A DNA stretch of 64,000 nt from Hydrogenophaga sp. NFH-34 (GCF_021401345.1 NZ_JACBGE010000007.1:62001-126000), one strand, 5' to 3'; positions 35,308 through 45,707 are shown, counted from the first letter of the stretch. Program-made: numbers and translations. Notes: generated by a model not told the origin, from the sequence alone.

Positions 35308-36609
35308 ATGAAACGTTTTCCCTACGCCCACGCCACCCACCCGCAATGGCGCATGGCCGCCGCGCTGGTGCTGGCGCAACTGCGCGCGCAGATGGCCCTG
35401 CCTGAGCAGGCAGCCGCGCCCTCGCTCGGGCTGCTCTACGTCACCGACCACTACGCCAGCGAAGCGCAGGCCATCCTGGACCACATCAGTGCCGAACTGC
35501 GCGAGGTGACCGACTGGGCCGGCACCGTCGGTATCGGCATCGCGACCAACAACGCCGAATACTTCGACGAGCCGGCGCTGGCGGTCATGCTGTGCGACCT
35601 CAGTCCCGACCAGTACCGCGTGTTCAGCGGCGTGGCGCCGCTGCCGGCCAGCGGCACGGGTGATGGCGGTTTCGTGGCGCACACCGCGCTGCTGCATGCC
35701 GACCCGCAGCTGCACGACCTGGGCGAACTGGTGGCCGAACTGGCCGAGCGCACCCAGACCGGTTACGTGTTCGGCGGCCTGACCGCCAGCCGCTCGGCCA
35801 ACGTGCAATTCGCGCTGGGCAGTGCGGGCAACCTGCGGGGGCAGGGTGCGGCCAGCGGCGTGCTCAGCGGGGGCATCAGTGGCGTGGCCTTCGGGCCCGA
35901 GGTGGAGCTGATCTCCCGCGTCACGCAGGGCGCGCAGCCGGTGGACCGCGAGCGCGAGGTCACCGCCGTGGAAGACAACGTGGTGCTCGCGCTGGACGGC
36001 GAGCCGGCGCTCGACGTGCTGCTGCGCGAGCTGGAGATCGACCTCGACCAGCCCGAGGCCGCCATGGCGCGGTTGCGGCGCACCCTGGTCGGCATCACGC
36101 CGCCGTCGCGCAGCGGCCTGGATCTCGACCTCAACCACCCGTCGCATGCCCGCGGCCAGTTTGGCCCGGAGGTGCTGGTGCGCCACATCATCGGGCTCGA
36201 CCCGGGGCGGCGCGGCATTGCCATCGCCGAGCGGCCGTCCCTGGGCGCGCGGCTGGCATTCTGCGAGCGCCATGCGCAGGCGGCGCGGGCCGATCTGGTG
36301 CGCATCTGCAGCGAAATCCGCGAAGAACTGGCGCCCGAAATGTCGGGCATCGGTGATGTGTTCACCGCGCCGGACGATGCCACACTTGCCGCCCCGCGCC
36401 AGATCGCCGGTGCCATCTACGTGAGCTGCTCCGGCCGTGGCGGACCGCATTTCGGTGCTCCCAGCGCCGAATTGCAGATCGTGCGCCGCGCGCTGGGTGA
36501 TGTGCCGCTGGTGGGCTTTTTTGCCAATGGCGAGATCGCGCACCAGCAGCTCTACGGGTACACCGGGGTGCTCACGGTGTTCGTGCACGACGGCGTGCCA
36601 GCCGCCTGA
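35308..36609 (+). CDS. FIST domain (small-ligand sensing) protein
   Basis: The 433-residue protein has a FIST_N domain (about 40-230, GLLYVTDHYASEA, GYVFGGLTAS) and a FIST_C domain (about 240-425, HIIGLDPGRRGIAIAERP, ISVSCSGRGGPHFG-like YVSCSGRGG, LVGFFANGEIA). FIST domains are thought to bind amino-acid-like small ligands and usually feed kinases or other outputs, but none is fused here. It starts 14 bases after phaM, so it may be co-transcribed. The role is unknown. Confidence 0.85.
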   Translation: MKRFPYAHATHPQWRMAAALVLAQLRAQMALPEQAAAPSLGLLYVTDHYASEAQAILDHISAELREVTDWAGTVGIGIATNNAEYFDEPALAVMLCDLSPDQYRVFSGVAPLPASGTGDGGFVAHTALLHADPQLHDLGELVAELAERTQTGYVFGGLTASRSANVQFALGSAGNLRGQGAASGVLSGGISGVAFGPEVELISRVTQGAQPVDREREVTAVEDNVVLALDGEPALDVLLRELEIDLDQPEAAMARLRRTLVGITPPSRSGLDLDLNHPSHARGQFGPEVLVRHIIGLDPGRRGIAIAERPSLGARLAFCERHAQAARADLVRICSEIREELAPEMSGIGDVFTAPDDATLAAPRQIAGAIYVSCSGRGGPHFGAPSAELQIVRRALGDVPLVGFFANGEIAHQQLYGYTGVLTVFVHDGVPAA

Positions 36610-36625
36610 TCCTGGCGGTTCGCGC

Positions 36626-37048
36626 TCAGGCCGAAGATGGCGCGCTGATCCCCGGCGGCAGGTCTTCGCAGGCCAGGCGCAGCCGGTTGTGCTCGGGGTC
36701 GGCCAGCAGCGCCTGCCATTGGCCGTAGGCGGTGGCGAAGGGCGCGCGCAGCAACTGCCCACCCAGCACTTCGACCCGGGCCGCCACGGCGTCCACCTCG
36801 GCCGGGGTGTCCAGCAAAAAAATGGGGTAGCCCCCGGCCCGGGTTGCCGCAGTGCGTCGCGCTGCGGCGGGCCGGTCGGGCGAGGCCCGGCGCGCAGCGG
36901 CTTCGAAGCCGAACAGGAAGTCCGGCGTGTGCACCGAGCGGAACGAGGGCGAACGTGTATAGGCGGCTTCGGGCAGGTCCAGCAGCGCGCGGTAGAAGGC
37001 CAGTTGCGCCTCGATGTCGCGGCAGCGCAGGTTGAAGAGCAGCTTCAT
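36626..37048 (-). CDS. VOC/glyoxalase family protein
   Basis: The 140-residue protein opens with MKLLFNLRCRDIEAQLAFYRALLDLPEAA and ends with the mirrored module FATAYGQWQALLADPEHNRLRL, the bipartite VOC pattern. A stretch rich in Ala and Arg (about 55-70) interrupts the middle. It is 32 bases downstream of the ABC solute-binding gene and on the same strand, so it may be the last gene of that operon. Substrate unknown. Confidence 0.75.
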   Translation of the reverse strand: MKLLFNLRCRDIEAQLAFYRALLDLPEAAYTRSPSFRSVHTPDFLFGFEAAARRASPDRPAAARRTAATRAGGYPIFLLDTPAEVDAVAARVEVLGGQLLRAPFATAYGQWQALLADPEHNRLRLACEDLPPGISAPSSA

Positions 37049-37080
37049 GCAACGGGCCTGGCGGGCTGCGTCTGGGCGGC

Positions 37081-38043
37081 TCAGGGCGCGAGGGTCACGC
37101 GGCTGGGGTCGAGCGCCTGCAGCGGGGCGGCGTCGATCCAGCGCCGGTACAGCGCGGTGCTGGGCTCGCCTTCCTTGACCAGGCCGCGCGCCTTGAGCCA
37201 CTGGCCTTCCTTGACCATCACGTCCAGCGTGGCCGGGTCGAGCTTGATGCGGAACTCGTAGTCGCCCCAGGCGGCCTTGATGGCGTCGGCCGGCAAGGCC
37301 GGGCCGACGAAGCGGGCGGTGGTGGCCTGGGCTTCGGCGGTGTCGCGGTGCACCAGTTCTTCGCCCTTGAGCAGGGCCGCCAGCACGCGGCGCGTCTGTG
37401 CCGGGTTGGCGCTGGCCTTCTCCGAGGCGGCCAGGATGAAGCTGCTGGCGTGGCCGGGCAGGCGCAGTTCGCGGTACTGCGCGCCGAGCACGCGCTGGGC
37501 CGTGGGGTAGGCGTTGGGGAAGGGCACGATGGCGTCGACATCGCCGCGGGCCAGGGCGGGAATCATCTCGGGCGGCGGCACGTTCACCAGCTCGGCCTGC
37601 ACGCCCGCAGCGGCGAGTGCGCTGGCGATGATGTAGTGCACGTTGGTGCCCAGCGGCATGGCGATCTTTTTGCCGGCCAGGGCCTTCAGGTCGGTCAGCG
37701 GCTGATCGCCCTTGGCGATGACGCGGAAGCTCCGGTACTGCGAGAGCACGGCCACCACCGAGAACTTGAGGTTGCGCATGACACCGGCCACGGCCGGGAA
37801 TTCGGCCATCACCGCGTAATCGAGCTGGCCCCCGATCAGCGCCTCGAAGCCGGCGCGGCCGCTGGCGAAGGGCACGATCTTCACGTCCAGCTTCTCGGCC
37901 GCCCAGAGCTGCTTGTCGGCCGCTTGCGCGATCTGCGGCACGTCGGGGTAGGCGCCCCAGCCGATCGACACCGGGGTCGGGTCCTGGGCCAGGGCCCGGG
38001 TGGCAAAGAGCATCAGCGCGGCGGCGCGCAGCAGGGATTTCAT
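37081..38043 (-). CDS. NitT/TauT-type ABC transporter solute-binding protein
   Basis: The 320-residue precursor has a signal peptide ending ALA-QD, then the NMT1/SsuA-like domain (VSIGWGAYPDVPQIAQAADKQLW, GRAGFEALIGGQLDYAVMAEFP, GKKIAMPLGTNVHYI). Such proteins bind nitrate, taurine, sulfonates or sulfate esters in the periplasm. It is followed upstream in the operon by the ATPase and permease genes and an arylsulfotransferase, so an aryl sulfonate or sulfate-ester substrate is most likely. Confidence 0.85.
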   Translation of the reverse strand: MKSLLRAAALMLFATRALAQDPTPVSIGWGAYPDVPQIAQAADKQLWAAEKLDVKIVPFASGRAGFEALIGGQLDYAVMAEFPAVAGVMRNLKFSVVAVLSQYRSFRVIAKGDQPLTDLKALAGKKIAMPLGTNVHYIIASALAAAGVQAELVNVPPPEMIPALARGDVDAIVPFPNAYPTAQRVLGAQYRELRLPGHASSFILAASEKASANPAQTRRVLAALLKGEELVHRDTAEAQATTARFVGPALPADAIKAAWGDYEFRIKLDPATLDVMVKEGQWLKARGLVKEGEPSTALYRRWIDAAPLQALDPSRVTLAP

Positions 38044-38092
38044 GGCGGTTCTCCTGGAGGGCAAAGAAAGGTGGCGGGGTTGAAGGGCGGTA

Positions 38093-38880
<788 letters not shown>

Positions 38881-38884
<4 letters not shown>

Positions 38885-39642
38885 GACTGCTCCCAGTGCA
38901 CCAGGCGGCGGCTGATCTGCACGAACACGAAGTCCAGCAGGCCGCCGAGCAGGCCGAGTTCGATCAGACCGACGAACATGCGGTCGGTGCGGAAAAACTG
39001 GCGCGACTCCTGAATGCGGTAGCCGATGCCCGACGAGGCCCCCGTCAGCTCTGCCGCCACCAGGCTGAGGAAGGCCAGCGCCGCGCCCAGGCGCAGGCCC
39101 GAGACGATGTGCGGCGCGGCCGCCGGCACCACCACCTCGAAGAATTCGCGCCAGGTGCCGGCACCCAGCGAGCGCGAGGCGCGGATGTAGGTTGGTGCGA
39201 TCTGCGAGGCGCCGTGGTCGGTGTTGAGCCAGACCGCCAGGAACACCGTGTACGTGATCAGGAAGTACTTGGAGGGCTCGCCGATGCCGAACCACACGAT
39301 GGCCAGCGGCGCCAACGCGATCGCCGGGATCGGCCGCAGGATGTTGAGCAGCGGGTGCAGCGTGTAGCTCACGGGCCGCAGCCGCGCGGTCAGCAGGCCC
39401 AGCACCACGCCGAGCACGGCGCCCAGCGCGAAGCCGACGGCCGAGCGCTTGAGCGAGATCGCCAGGTCGGCCATCAGCACGCCTTCCTGGTACTGCTCCA
39501 GCGCGGCGTGCAGGATGGTGCCGGGGGCGGGCACGAAGTCGGGGTTGAGCCAGCCGGCCAGCGACGCGGCGCTCCAGAGCACCAGCACCAGGCCCAGCGA
39601 CACCCCCAGTTGCGCCACGCGGGCGATGCTGTGGTTCATCAT
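38881..39642 (-). CDS. ABC transporter permease (TauC/SsuC type)
   Basis: The 253-residue inner-membrane protein has about six helices and the binding-protein-dependent transport motif (EFFEVVVPAAAPHIVSGLRLGAALAF). It starts with a double ATG and sits 16 bases after the arylsulfotransferase gene, overlapping the ATPase gene by four bases. This tight packing shows one operon. Confidence 0.9.
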
Positions 39643-39658
39643 GCGCTCCGTCGAAGCG

Positions 39659-40774
39659 TCAGGCCCGCAGCCACGGCAGCGCCGAGGCCGGGTAGCGGAA
39701 GGTCTGGAACACGCTGTTCAGGCGGCCCGGCCCGGTTTTGCGCGCGGCGGCGTCGGGGTATTCGGCGAACCAGGGGATCACGTATTCCCACACCACCTCG
39801 CCGTCGGGGTTGACCTCGAACAGGCGGCCTGTGGCCGATTCGGTGATGTGCGTGTTGCCGTTCCACAGCCGCTGGGCGTTGCCCATGAAGGCGGTGTAGA
39901 AGGCGTTGACCATCTCGTCCTGGTAGCTCCAGACCACGCGGTTGTCGGCCGGGTCGATCTCGACCACGCGCGAGAAGGCCACGTGGGCGCCTTCGCGGAA
40001 GTTGCCGTTGTCGAAGGCCAGGATGTGCCCGTTGGCCAGCGGCACCGGCGCGTGCTGGTGCGAAACCACGCTGGGCGGCACGTGCAGCGTCACCGCGCCG
40101 CTGGCCTTGTCCACGCCGATGATGCCGGCGGTGGTGCGCAGGCTCATGAGCACCGTGCCGTCGGCCATCACGCCCAGGCCGTTGACCAGCGGCCAGTGGT
40201 AGCGGCCAAAGCCCGGGTGGATGGGGAAGTCCTCGGGCTTCAGGTGTTCCCAGGCCTTCCATTCCCACACCAGTTCGCCCGCGCGGTTGACCTCGCGGAT
40301 CACGTCGGCGTACATCACTTCGTCGGGGCCGTGCGCGGTGCCGCCGGGCACGCGCGCGGCGAAACCTTCGGGCACCACGTCGCAGGCGGCGTAGAGCAGG
40401 TGGCCGTTGGGCAGCCATTGCGCGTCGTGGTGGTGGGCCGGGTCCTGGTAGCGCCAGACCACGTCGCCTGCGGGCGTGACCTCGTAGAAATCGCCGCCGT
40501 GCCACATCGACCAGGGCGCGTAGCGGTCCGGCGATTCGGCGTGGTTGCCGTTGTAGCCGAGGTTGCCGTTGGGCAGGATCACCGCGTGCCGACCGGCGCG
40601 CACCGGCAGCTTCCACTGGTGTGCGACACGGCCTTCGATGTCGATCAGGTAGACGTGGCCGTCGGCGGTCTGCGGCGCGATCAGGGTGTAGCCGCCGGCG
40701 CTGGCGGCGGGGTCGTGGGCGATCAGGCCCACGCCGCGGCGGCGCTGGGTGATCTGGTCGACGGTGGTGGCCAT
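39659..40774 (-). CDS. Arylsulfotransferase (ASST)-family protein without signal peptide
   Basis: The 371-residue protein is a beta-propeller of the arylsulfate sulfotransferase family. It shows repeated blades (HAVILPNGNLGYNGN, HHHDAQWLPNGHLLYAA, SHQHAPVPLANGHILAFDNGN, NGNTHITESATGRLFEV) with histidines that could be the catalytic and substrate-binding ones. Classical ASSTs are periplasmic and have signal peptides. This one starts MATTVDQITQRRRGVG and is probably cytoplasmic. It heads an operon with a sulfonate-type ABC importer and faces a LysR gene, which points to processing of imported aryl sulfates or sulfonates. Confidence 0.8.
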   Translation of the reverse strand: MATTVDQITQRRRGVGLIAHDPAASAGGYTLIAPQTADGHVYLIDIEGRVAHQWKLPVRAGRHAVILPNGNLGYNGNHAESPDRYAPWSMWHGGDFYEVTPAGDVVWRYQDPAHHHDAQWLPNGHLLYAACDVVPEGFAARVPGGTAHGPDEVMYADVIREVNRAGELVWEWKAWEHLKPEDFPIHPGFGRYHWPLVNGLGVMADGTVLMSLRTTAGIIGVDKASGAVTLHVPPSVVSHQHAPVPLANGHILAFDNGNFREGAHVAFSRVVEIDPADNRVVWSYQDEMVNAFYTAFMGNAQRLWNGNTHITESATGRLFEVNPDGEVVWEYVIPWFAEYPDAAARKTGPGRLNSVFQTFRYPASALPWLRA

Positions 40775-40917
40775 GGGAGGCTCCTTGCTGAGGGGGTGCA
40801 TCGCCGCCGAACAGGGGATCTCGGGGCGTCTGGGTGTGCACTGTAGAGGGCGTTCAGCGTCAGGAACAGCGCAATGTTTTTGCATCCCTGTCAGAAAAAT
40901 CTTTACACTCGCCGGCC

Positions 40918-41868
40918 ATGCCCGCGATCTCCCAGGCTTTCCGCTGTTTTGACGAAGTGGCCCGTCGCGGCTCGGTGCGCAAGGCCGCCGAGACCCTGCA
41001 CCTGACGGCGGCGGCGGTCAACCAGCAGGTGCTCAACCTCGAAGCGCAGGTCGGCACGCCGCTGTTCGACCGGCTGCCCCGGGGCATGCAGCTCACCGCT
41101 GCGGGCGAAATCATGATCGCCGCCGTGCGCCGCAGCCAGCGCGACTATGACAACGCGCTCACGCAGGTGGAAGACATGCGCGCCCTGCGCCGCGGCCACG
41201 TCAACATCGGCGTCTCGCACTCCACCGCCGAATCGCTGCTGCCGCAGGTGGTGCAGTCGGTGCAGCGCAGCCACCCGGGCATCACCTTCAGCGTGCGCTC
41301 GGGCAATGGCGAATCGCTGCTGCGGGGCGTGGCCAACGGCGAGATCGACGTTGCCTACTGCCTGCGGCGCACCCCGCCGCCCGGTGTGGAAGAAGTGCGG
41401 GCACACCCGCAGCAACTGGGCGTGGTGATGGCGCCCGGGCACCCGCTGCACACCCCCGCGCGCCTGCTGCGGCTGCGCGACTGCCTGGACCACCCGCTGG
41501 TGATGATGTCGCCCGACATGGAATTGCGCAGCCTGCTCGAACGCATCGACCCGCGCCTGGCGCGCGCCGGCCGTCCGCTGGTGGAAACCAGCTCGGTGCC
41601 CATGGTGCGGCGCCTGGTGGCGGGCAGCCAGGCGGTGAGCTTCCTGCTGCCCGACAACGTGGTCGAAGACGTGGACGCGGGCCGCCTGGTGTGGGTGGCG
41701 CTGGAAGATGCCGCCGCGCGCCTGTTCAGCGGCATCTACCAGCGCTCGGGCTACACCACCTCGGTGGCGATGGGACTGCTGTTGGGTGCGCTGGAAGCCG
41801 AGGTCAACGCCATCCACCAGCGCTTCGACCGGCAGGCCCCGCCCCCGCTGCAGGGCTTCGCCACCTGA
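40918..41868 (+). CDS. LysR-type regulator, divergent to the arylsulfotransferase/ABC operon
   Basis: The 316-residue protein has a HTH (GSVRKAAETLHLTAAAVNQQVLNLE) and a LysR substrate domain (RGHVNIGVSHSTAESLLPQVVQSV, GEIDVAYCLR). The divergent position over a 143-base gap makes it the likely regulator of the sulfotransferase-ABC operon, much as LysR regulators serve sulfate-ester genes in pseudomonads. An AT-rich patch just upstream (TCAGAAAAATCTTTACAC) probably holds its promoter. Confidence 0.88.
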   Translation: MPAISQAFRCFDEVARRGSVRKAAETLHLTAAAVNQQVLNLEAQVGTPLFDRLPRGMQLTAAGEIMIAAVRRSQRDYDNALTQVEDMRALRRGHVNIGVSHSTAESLLPQVVQSVQRSHPGITFSVRSGNGESLLRGVANGEIDVAYCLRRTPPPGVEEVRAHPQQLGVVMAPGHPLHTPARLLRLRDCLDHPLVMMSPDMELRSLLERIDPRLARAGRPLVETSSVPMVRRLVAGSQAVSFLLPDNVVEDVDAGRLVWVALEDAAARLFSGIYQRSGYTTSVAMGLLLGALEAEVNAIHQRFDRQAPPPLQGFAT

Positions 41869-41893
41869 GCCGCTGGCGCGGCGCGCGGGCCGT

Positions 41894-42625
41894 TCAGCGC
41901 CGCAGCGCGGTGAAGGCTTCGAACTCCCAGCTGCGCATCGCCAGCACCAGCGTGTAGCCCTCTCGGTCTTTCTGGGCCAGCTTCTGGTCGGTCTGGTGCT
42001 GCTGCGCAAAGTCCTGCGCCACACGCTGCAGCCGTTCCAGGAACACCGGTGCCAGCGCGCGGCTGACCGAGCCGTGCACGAGCATCAAGCCTTCGCCCGA
42101 GCCGTCGAACCCGCCCGCGAAGTAGTCGAGCAGGGCGTGGTCGCGAAAGTAGTTCATCACCGGCCCGTGCGGGCGCCAGCGGAAGGTCTTGGCGAGCTTG
42201 AGGCGGTAGCGGTTGAGCGGGCGCAGCTCGATGATGCCGATGCGGTCGAGCTGGGCCAGGTACTTCACGCATTCGGCCTCGGTGAGCCGGTAGGCGGCGG
42301 TGATCTGCTCCAGCGTCCACTGGCTGAGCACGCAGATCGCCACCAGCAGCAGCTTCTTGTCGGCCACCACCGCGCGTTCCTGTTCAGCCGTCATTTCCTT
42401 GAGCAGCGGCTGCGCGTCGGCCACGCGGCGCGCGAGTTCGGCGAAGTCGATCTTGAGCGCGCGGCAGATCTCGTCCACCCGCGAGAGCGACATGTCGCCC
42501 TTGGCCAGCATGCGCTTGACGCTCGACTCGGCCATGCCCAGCGCCAGTGCCAGGTCGGCGTAGGTCATCTGCGCGGCCTTGAGTTCCTTCTTGATCGTGC
42601 CGACGAGGTCGAGGGTGGTGCTCAT
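41894..42625 (-). CDS. XRE-family helix-turn-helix regulator with C-terminal effector-like region
   Basis: The 243-residue protein has an N-terminal XRE-type HTH (MTYADLALALGMAESSVKRMLAKGDMSLSRV, about 20-50), followed by a region with a second possible winged helix (QWTLEQITAAYRLTEAECVKYLAQLDRIG) and a C-terminal helical part. This architecture recurs in betaproteobacteria and has no assigned ligand. It is convergent with the LysR gene and divergent from the ceramidase-like gene. Confidence 0.75.
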   Translation of the reverse strand: MSTTLDLVGTIKKELKAAQMTYADLALALGMAESSVKRMLAKGDMSLSRVDEICRALKIDFAELARRVADAQPLLKEMTAEQERAVVADKKLLLVAICVLSQWTLEQITAAYRLTEAECVKYLAQLDRIGIIELRPLNRYRLKLAKTFRWRPHGPVMNYFRDHALLDYFAGGFDGSGEGLMLVHGSVSRALAPVFLERLQRVAQDFAQQHQTDQKLAQKDREGYTLVLAMRSWEFEAFTALRR

Positions 42626-42747
42626 GCGGATCGGGTACCGATTAGCGATACCAGTGGTGAAAAAAATGGCCACTGTATCGCATGGAGCCACCCGATCCGG
42701 TGGGCCGCCCGGACACTGCGCCCGCTGTTCCACCCCCTGGAGTTCCC

Positions 42748-43590
42748 ATGCGATTGCCCGCCGTCTCCCCCTCTCCCGCCTTCGCGCGCTGGGCCACCGC
42801 CCTGCTGCTGCTCTGGTTGCTCGCGCTGACCGCCGGGCCTGCGCTGTCCGAAGCGCTTGGGTTCACGCTCAACGCCCACGGCCACGCCCACCTGCACGCG
42901 CACGGCCACCCCTTCGTCGACGCGCGCACCCTGTTCGGTATTCCGAACGCGATGGACGTGCTCACCAACGCGCCGCTCACTCTCGCGGGTCTCTGGGGTC
43001 TGCTGGCCTTGCGAGGCCGCACGCTGCCCGGTGCGACGCAGAAGGCCGCCCTGGTGTTCTTCGCCGGGCTGGTGGCCACCGGCTTCGGCTCGGCGGGGTA
43101 CCACTGGGCGCCCGATGCCACAGGTCTGGTCTGGGACCGCCTGGGTATGGCCGTGACCTTCGCGGGGGCGATCTCGTTGGCTGTGGCCGAGCGCGTGGGG
43201 CAGGTGCCAGCCCGTCGGTCGCTGCACCTGTCGCTGCCGCTGGCCACGTTCTCTGCCATCCTGCCAGCGTTCACCGGCAACGTGCTGCCCTGGGCCGTGA
43301 TGCAGTTCGGTGGCATGGCACTCATCGTCTGGCTGGCGCTGCGCACACCAGTGGCTGGCGCCATTGGCATCCGCCTGGGGGCGCTGATCGGTCTGTACGC
43401 GCTCGCCAAAGCGCTGGAGCTGGGCGATGCCGCCGTGTTCCACGCCACCGCCGACACGCTCTCTGGTCACAGCCTCAAGCACCTCACCGCGGCGCTCGCG
43501 GCCTGGCCTGTGATCGTGGCGTTGAGGCCGCAGCGTCCAGCCAAAGCACCCTCGAGCCTGCGGCAGAATGCACCGGGCCGCGCCGCGTGA
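42748..43590 (+). CDS. Ceramidase-like (CREST superfamily) membrane protein
   Basis: The 280-residue protein has about seven membrane helices. Conserved motifs are FGIPNAMDVLTNAPLTLAG, GFGSAGYHWAPDATGLVWDRLGM and FHATADTLSGHSLKHLTAALAA; these carry the Ser/His/Asp set expected of CREST-type hydrolases related to alkaline ceramidase. It may act on amide-linked lipids. A His-rich loop (HGHAHLHAHGH, about 45-56) is notable and could bind metal. The ATG at 42748 follows a CTGGAG ribosome site; an upstream start would add a Pro-rich leader. It directly precedes an acyltransferase fusion. Confidence 0.72.
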   Translation: MRLPAVSPSPAFARWATALLLLWLLALTAGPALSEALGFTLNAHGHAHLHAHGHPFVDARTLFGIPNAMDVLTNAPLTLAGLWGLLALRGRTLPGATQKAALVFFAGLVATGFGSAGYHWAPDATGLVWDRLGMAVTFAGAISLAVAERVGQVPARRSLHLSLPLATFSAILPAFTGNVLPWAVMQFGGMALIVWLALRTPVAGAIGIRLGALIGLYALAKALELGDAAVFHATADTLSGHSLKHLTAALAAWPVIVALRPQRPAKAPSSLRQNAPGRAA

Positions 43591-43625
43591 ACCCCGCGCC
43601 AAGAACACCTCTGGAGGAGACCCGA

Positions 43626-45581
43626 ATGTCCACCCCGCAAGCCGCGTTGAGCACCGACGCCATCGCCCACGCTGGCCACAGCAACCAGTTTGCCCTGCTC
43701 ACGCAGCGCCGCTTCGGCCCCTTCTTCTGGGTGCAGTTTCTCGGTGCCGGCAACGACAACGTTTTCAAGTTCGCCTTCACCGTGCTGGTCACCTACCAGT
43801 TGCAGGTGCAATGGCTGCCGGCGTCGATGGCCGGGTTGGTGATCGGCGCGCTGTTCATCCTGCCCTTCCTGCTGTTCAGCGCCACCAGCGGCCAGCTGGC
43901 CGACAAGTACCCCAAGGAGGTGCTGATCCGGTTCGTGAAGAACCTGGAGATCGCCATCATGCTGCTGGCCGGCTGGGGCTTCATGCAGCAGCACGTGCCG
44001 ATGCTGCTGTTCTGCGTGTTCCTCATGGGCCTGCATTCCACGCTGTTCGGCCCGGTCAAGTTCGCCTACCTGCCGCAGCACCTGAGCGAGCGCGAACTTA
44101 CCGGCGGCAACGGCATGGTCGAGATGGGCACCTTCGTCGCCATCCTGCTGGGCAACGTGGCCGGCGGCCTGCTGATCGCGCTGCCCCTCGTCGGGCCCAG
44201 TTATGTCGCGGCCGCCTGCCTGTTGCTGGCCCTGATGGGCCGCGCGCTGGCCCAGGCGGTGCCGGTCTCGCCGGCCACCGACCCGGCGCTGAAGATCAAC
44301 TGGAACCCCTTCACCGAAACCTGGCGCAACCTCAAGCTGGCGCACGGCAACGTGGTGGTGTTCCGCTCGCTGCTGGGCATCAGCTGGATGTGGTTCTTCG
44401 GCGCCGTGTTCCTGAGCCAGTTTCCGGCCTTCGCGCACGACGTGCTGCGCGGGAACGAACAGGTGGCTTCGCTGCTGCTGGTGGTGTTTTCGGTCGGCAT
44501 CGGCGCGGGCGCGCTGCTGTGCGAAGTGCTCAGCCGCCGGCATGTGGAAATCGGCCTGGTGCCGCTGGGCGCCATCGGCATGACGGTGTTTTCGGTGGAC
44601 CTGTACTTCGCGGCCAACGGCGTGCCGCCATCCACCGCCGTGCTCACGCTCGGCCAGTTCCTGGCTGAGCCCGCACACTGGCGCGTGCTGGCCGACCTGG
44701 GCCTGCTCTCGCTGTTCGCCGGCATCTACAGCGTGCCGATGTACGCGCTGATCCAGATGCGCAGCCAGCCCACGCACCGCGCCCGCATCATCGCGGCCAA
44801 CAACATCCTCAACGCGCTGTTCATGATCGCCAGCTCGTTGCTGGCCGGTGCGCTGCTGGCTGCGGGCTTCAGCATCGCCGAGCTGTTCCTCATCGTCGGC
44901 CTGGCCAACGCCGTGGTGGCCGGCTACATCTTCCTGCTGGTGCCCGAATACCTGCTGCGCTTCGTGGCCTGGGCGGCTTCGCGCTTCGTCTACCGCTTCC
45001 AGGTGCGTGGCGACGAGCGGATTCCCACCGGCGGTGCGGCCGTGCTGGTCTGCAACCACGTCAGCTTTGTCGACGCGGTGCTGCTCATGGCCGCCAGCCC
45101 GCGCCCGATCCGCTTCGTGATGGACCACCGCATCTTCCAGGTGCCGGTGCTCGGCTGGCTGTTCAGGCTGGCCAAGGCCATCCCCATCGCGCCGCAGAAG
45201 GAAGACCCGGCGGTCTACGAAGCCGCCTTCCGCGAGGTGGCGCACACCCTGCGGGCCGGTGATCTGGTGGGCATCTTCCCCGAAGGCGCCATCACGCGCG
45301 ATGGCCAGTTGCAGCCCTTCAAGGGCGGCATCATGAAGATCCTCGAAACGGCCAAAGCCGACGGCCTGCCCGAAGTGCCGGTCATCCCCATGGCGCTGAC
45401 CCACCTGTGGGGGTCGTTCTTCAGCCGCATCGAAGTGGTCAACGGCAAACACCAGGCCATGGTGCGCCCCTTCCGGCGGGGCATGTTCAGCCGCGTGGGG
45501 CTGAATGTGGGCGACGCGGTGAAGGCGGAAGACGTGACACCGGAGGGGTTGCGGGAGCGGGTGGCGGGGTTGTTGGATTGA
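43626..45581 (+). CDS. Lysophospholipid transporter (LplT-like MFS)/1-acylglycerol acyltransferase fusion
   Basis: The 651-residue protein joins an MFS transporter of about 12 helices (about 25-430; FGPFFWVQFLGAGNDNVFKF, PFLLFSATSGQLADKYPKE) to a PlsC-type acyltransferase (about 450-651). The acyltransferase carries the HX4D motif (CNHVSFVDAVLL) and FPEGAI. This resembles LplT fused to the acyltransferase part of Aas. The fusion flips lysophosphatidylethanolamine inward and reacylates it, or supplies other phospholipid repair. The ATG at 43626 follows CTGGAGGAG. It lies 35 bases after the ceramidase-like gene in the same direction. Confidence 0.88.
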   Translation: MSTPQAALSTDAIAHAGHSNQFALLTQRRFGPFFWVQFLGAGNDNVFKFAFTVLVTYQLQVQWLPASMAGLVIGALFILPFLLFSATSGQLADKYPKEVLIRFVKNLEIAIMLLAGWGFMQQHVPMLLFCVFLMGLHSTLFGPVKFAYLPQHLSERELTGGNGMVEMGTFVAILLGNVAGGLLIALPLVGPSYVAAACLLLALMGRALAQAVPVSPATDPALKINWNPFTETWRNLKLAHGNVVVFRSLLGISWMWFFGAVFLSQFPAFAHDVLRGNEQVASLLLVVFSVGIGAGALLCEVLSRRHVEIGLVPLGAIGMTVFSVDLYFAANGVPPSTAVLTLGQFLAEPAHWRVLADLGLLSLFAGIYSVPMYALIQMRSQPTHRARIIAANNILNALFMIASSLLAGALLAAGFSIAELFLIVGLANAVVAGYIFLLVPEYLLRFVAWAASRFVYRFQVRGDERIPTGGAAVLVCNHVSFVDAVLLMAASPRPIRFVMDHRIFQVPVLGWLFRLAKAIPIAPQKEDPAVYEAAFREVAHTLRAGDLVGIFPEGAITRDGQLQPFKGGIMKILETAKADGLPEVPVIPMALTHLWGSFFSRIEVVNGKHQAMVRPFRRGMFSRVGLNVGDAVKAEDVTPEGLRERVAGLLD

Positions 45582-45688
45582 GGGGCGGCGTGCGCTCCGG
45601 AGCCGGCGCCCACGCCGCGGGCGGACCGGTGCCTTCTTCCATGAAAGCGGTGCAAAACGGGAAGGCCTCGAGTGAATACAAACACCGC

Positions 45689-45707
45689 GGCCTGGACGCA
45701 GGCCTTT
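45689..45707 (+). terminator. Hairpin at the 3' end of the acyltransferase gene
   Basis: The stem GGCCTG-GACG-CAGGCC is perfect and is followed on the plus strand by TTT, a weak T tract. It overlaps the stop of the convergent lipoprotein gene. A bidirectional or weak terminator is likely. Confidence 0.4.

Noticed and set aside
41145-41336. Short minus-strand frames opposite the LysR gene
   Set aside because: No ribosome site, no motif and fully contained in a well-supported gene.
43467-45452. A 661-codon minus-strand frame opposite the LplT/acyltransferase gene
   Set aside because: His/Gln/Arg-rich antisense product without motifs; the plus-strand gene has HX4D, FPEGAI and MFS helices.
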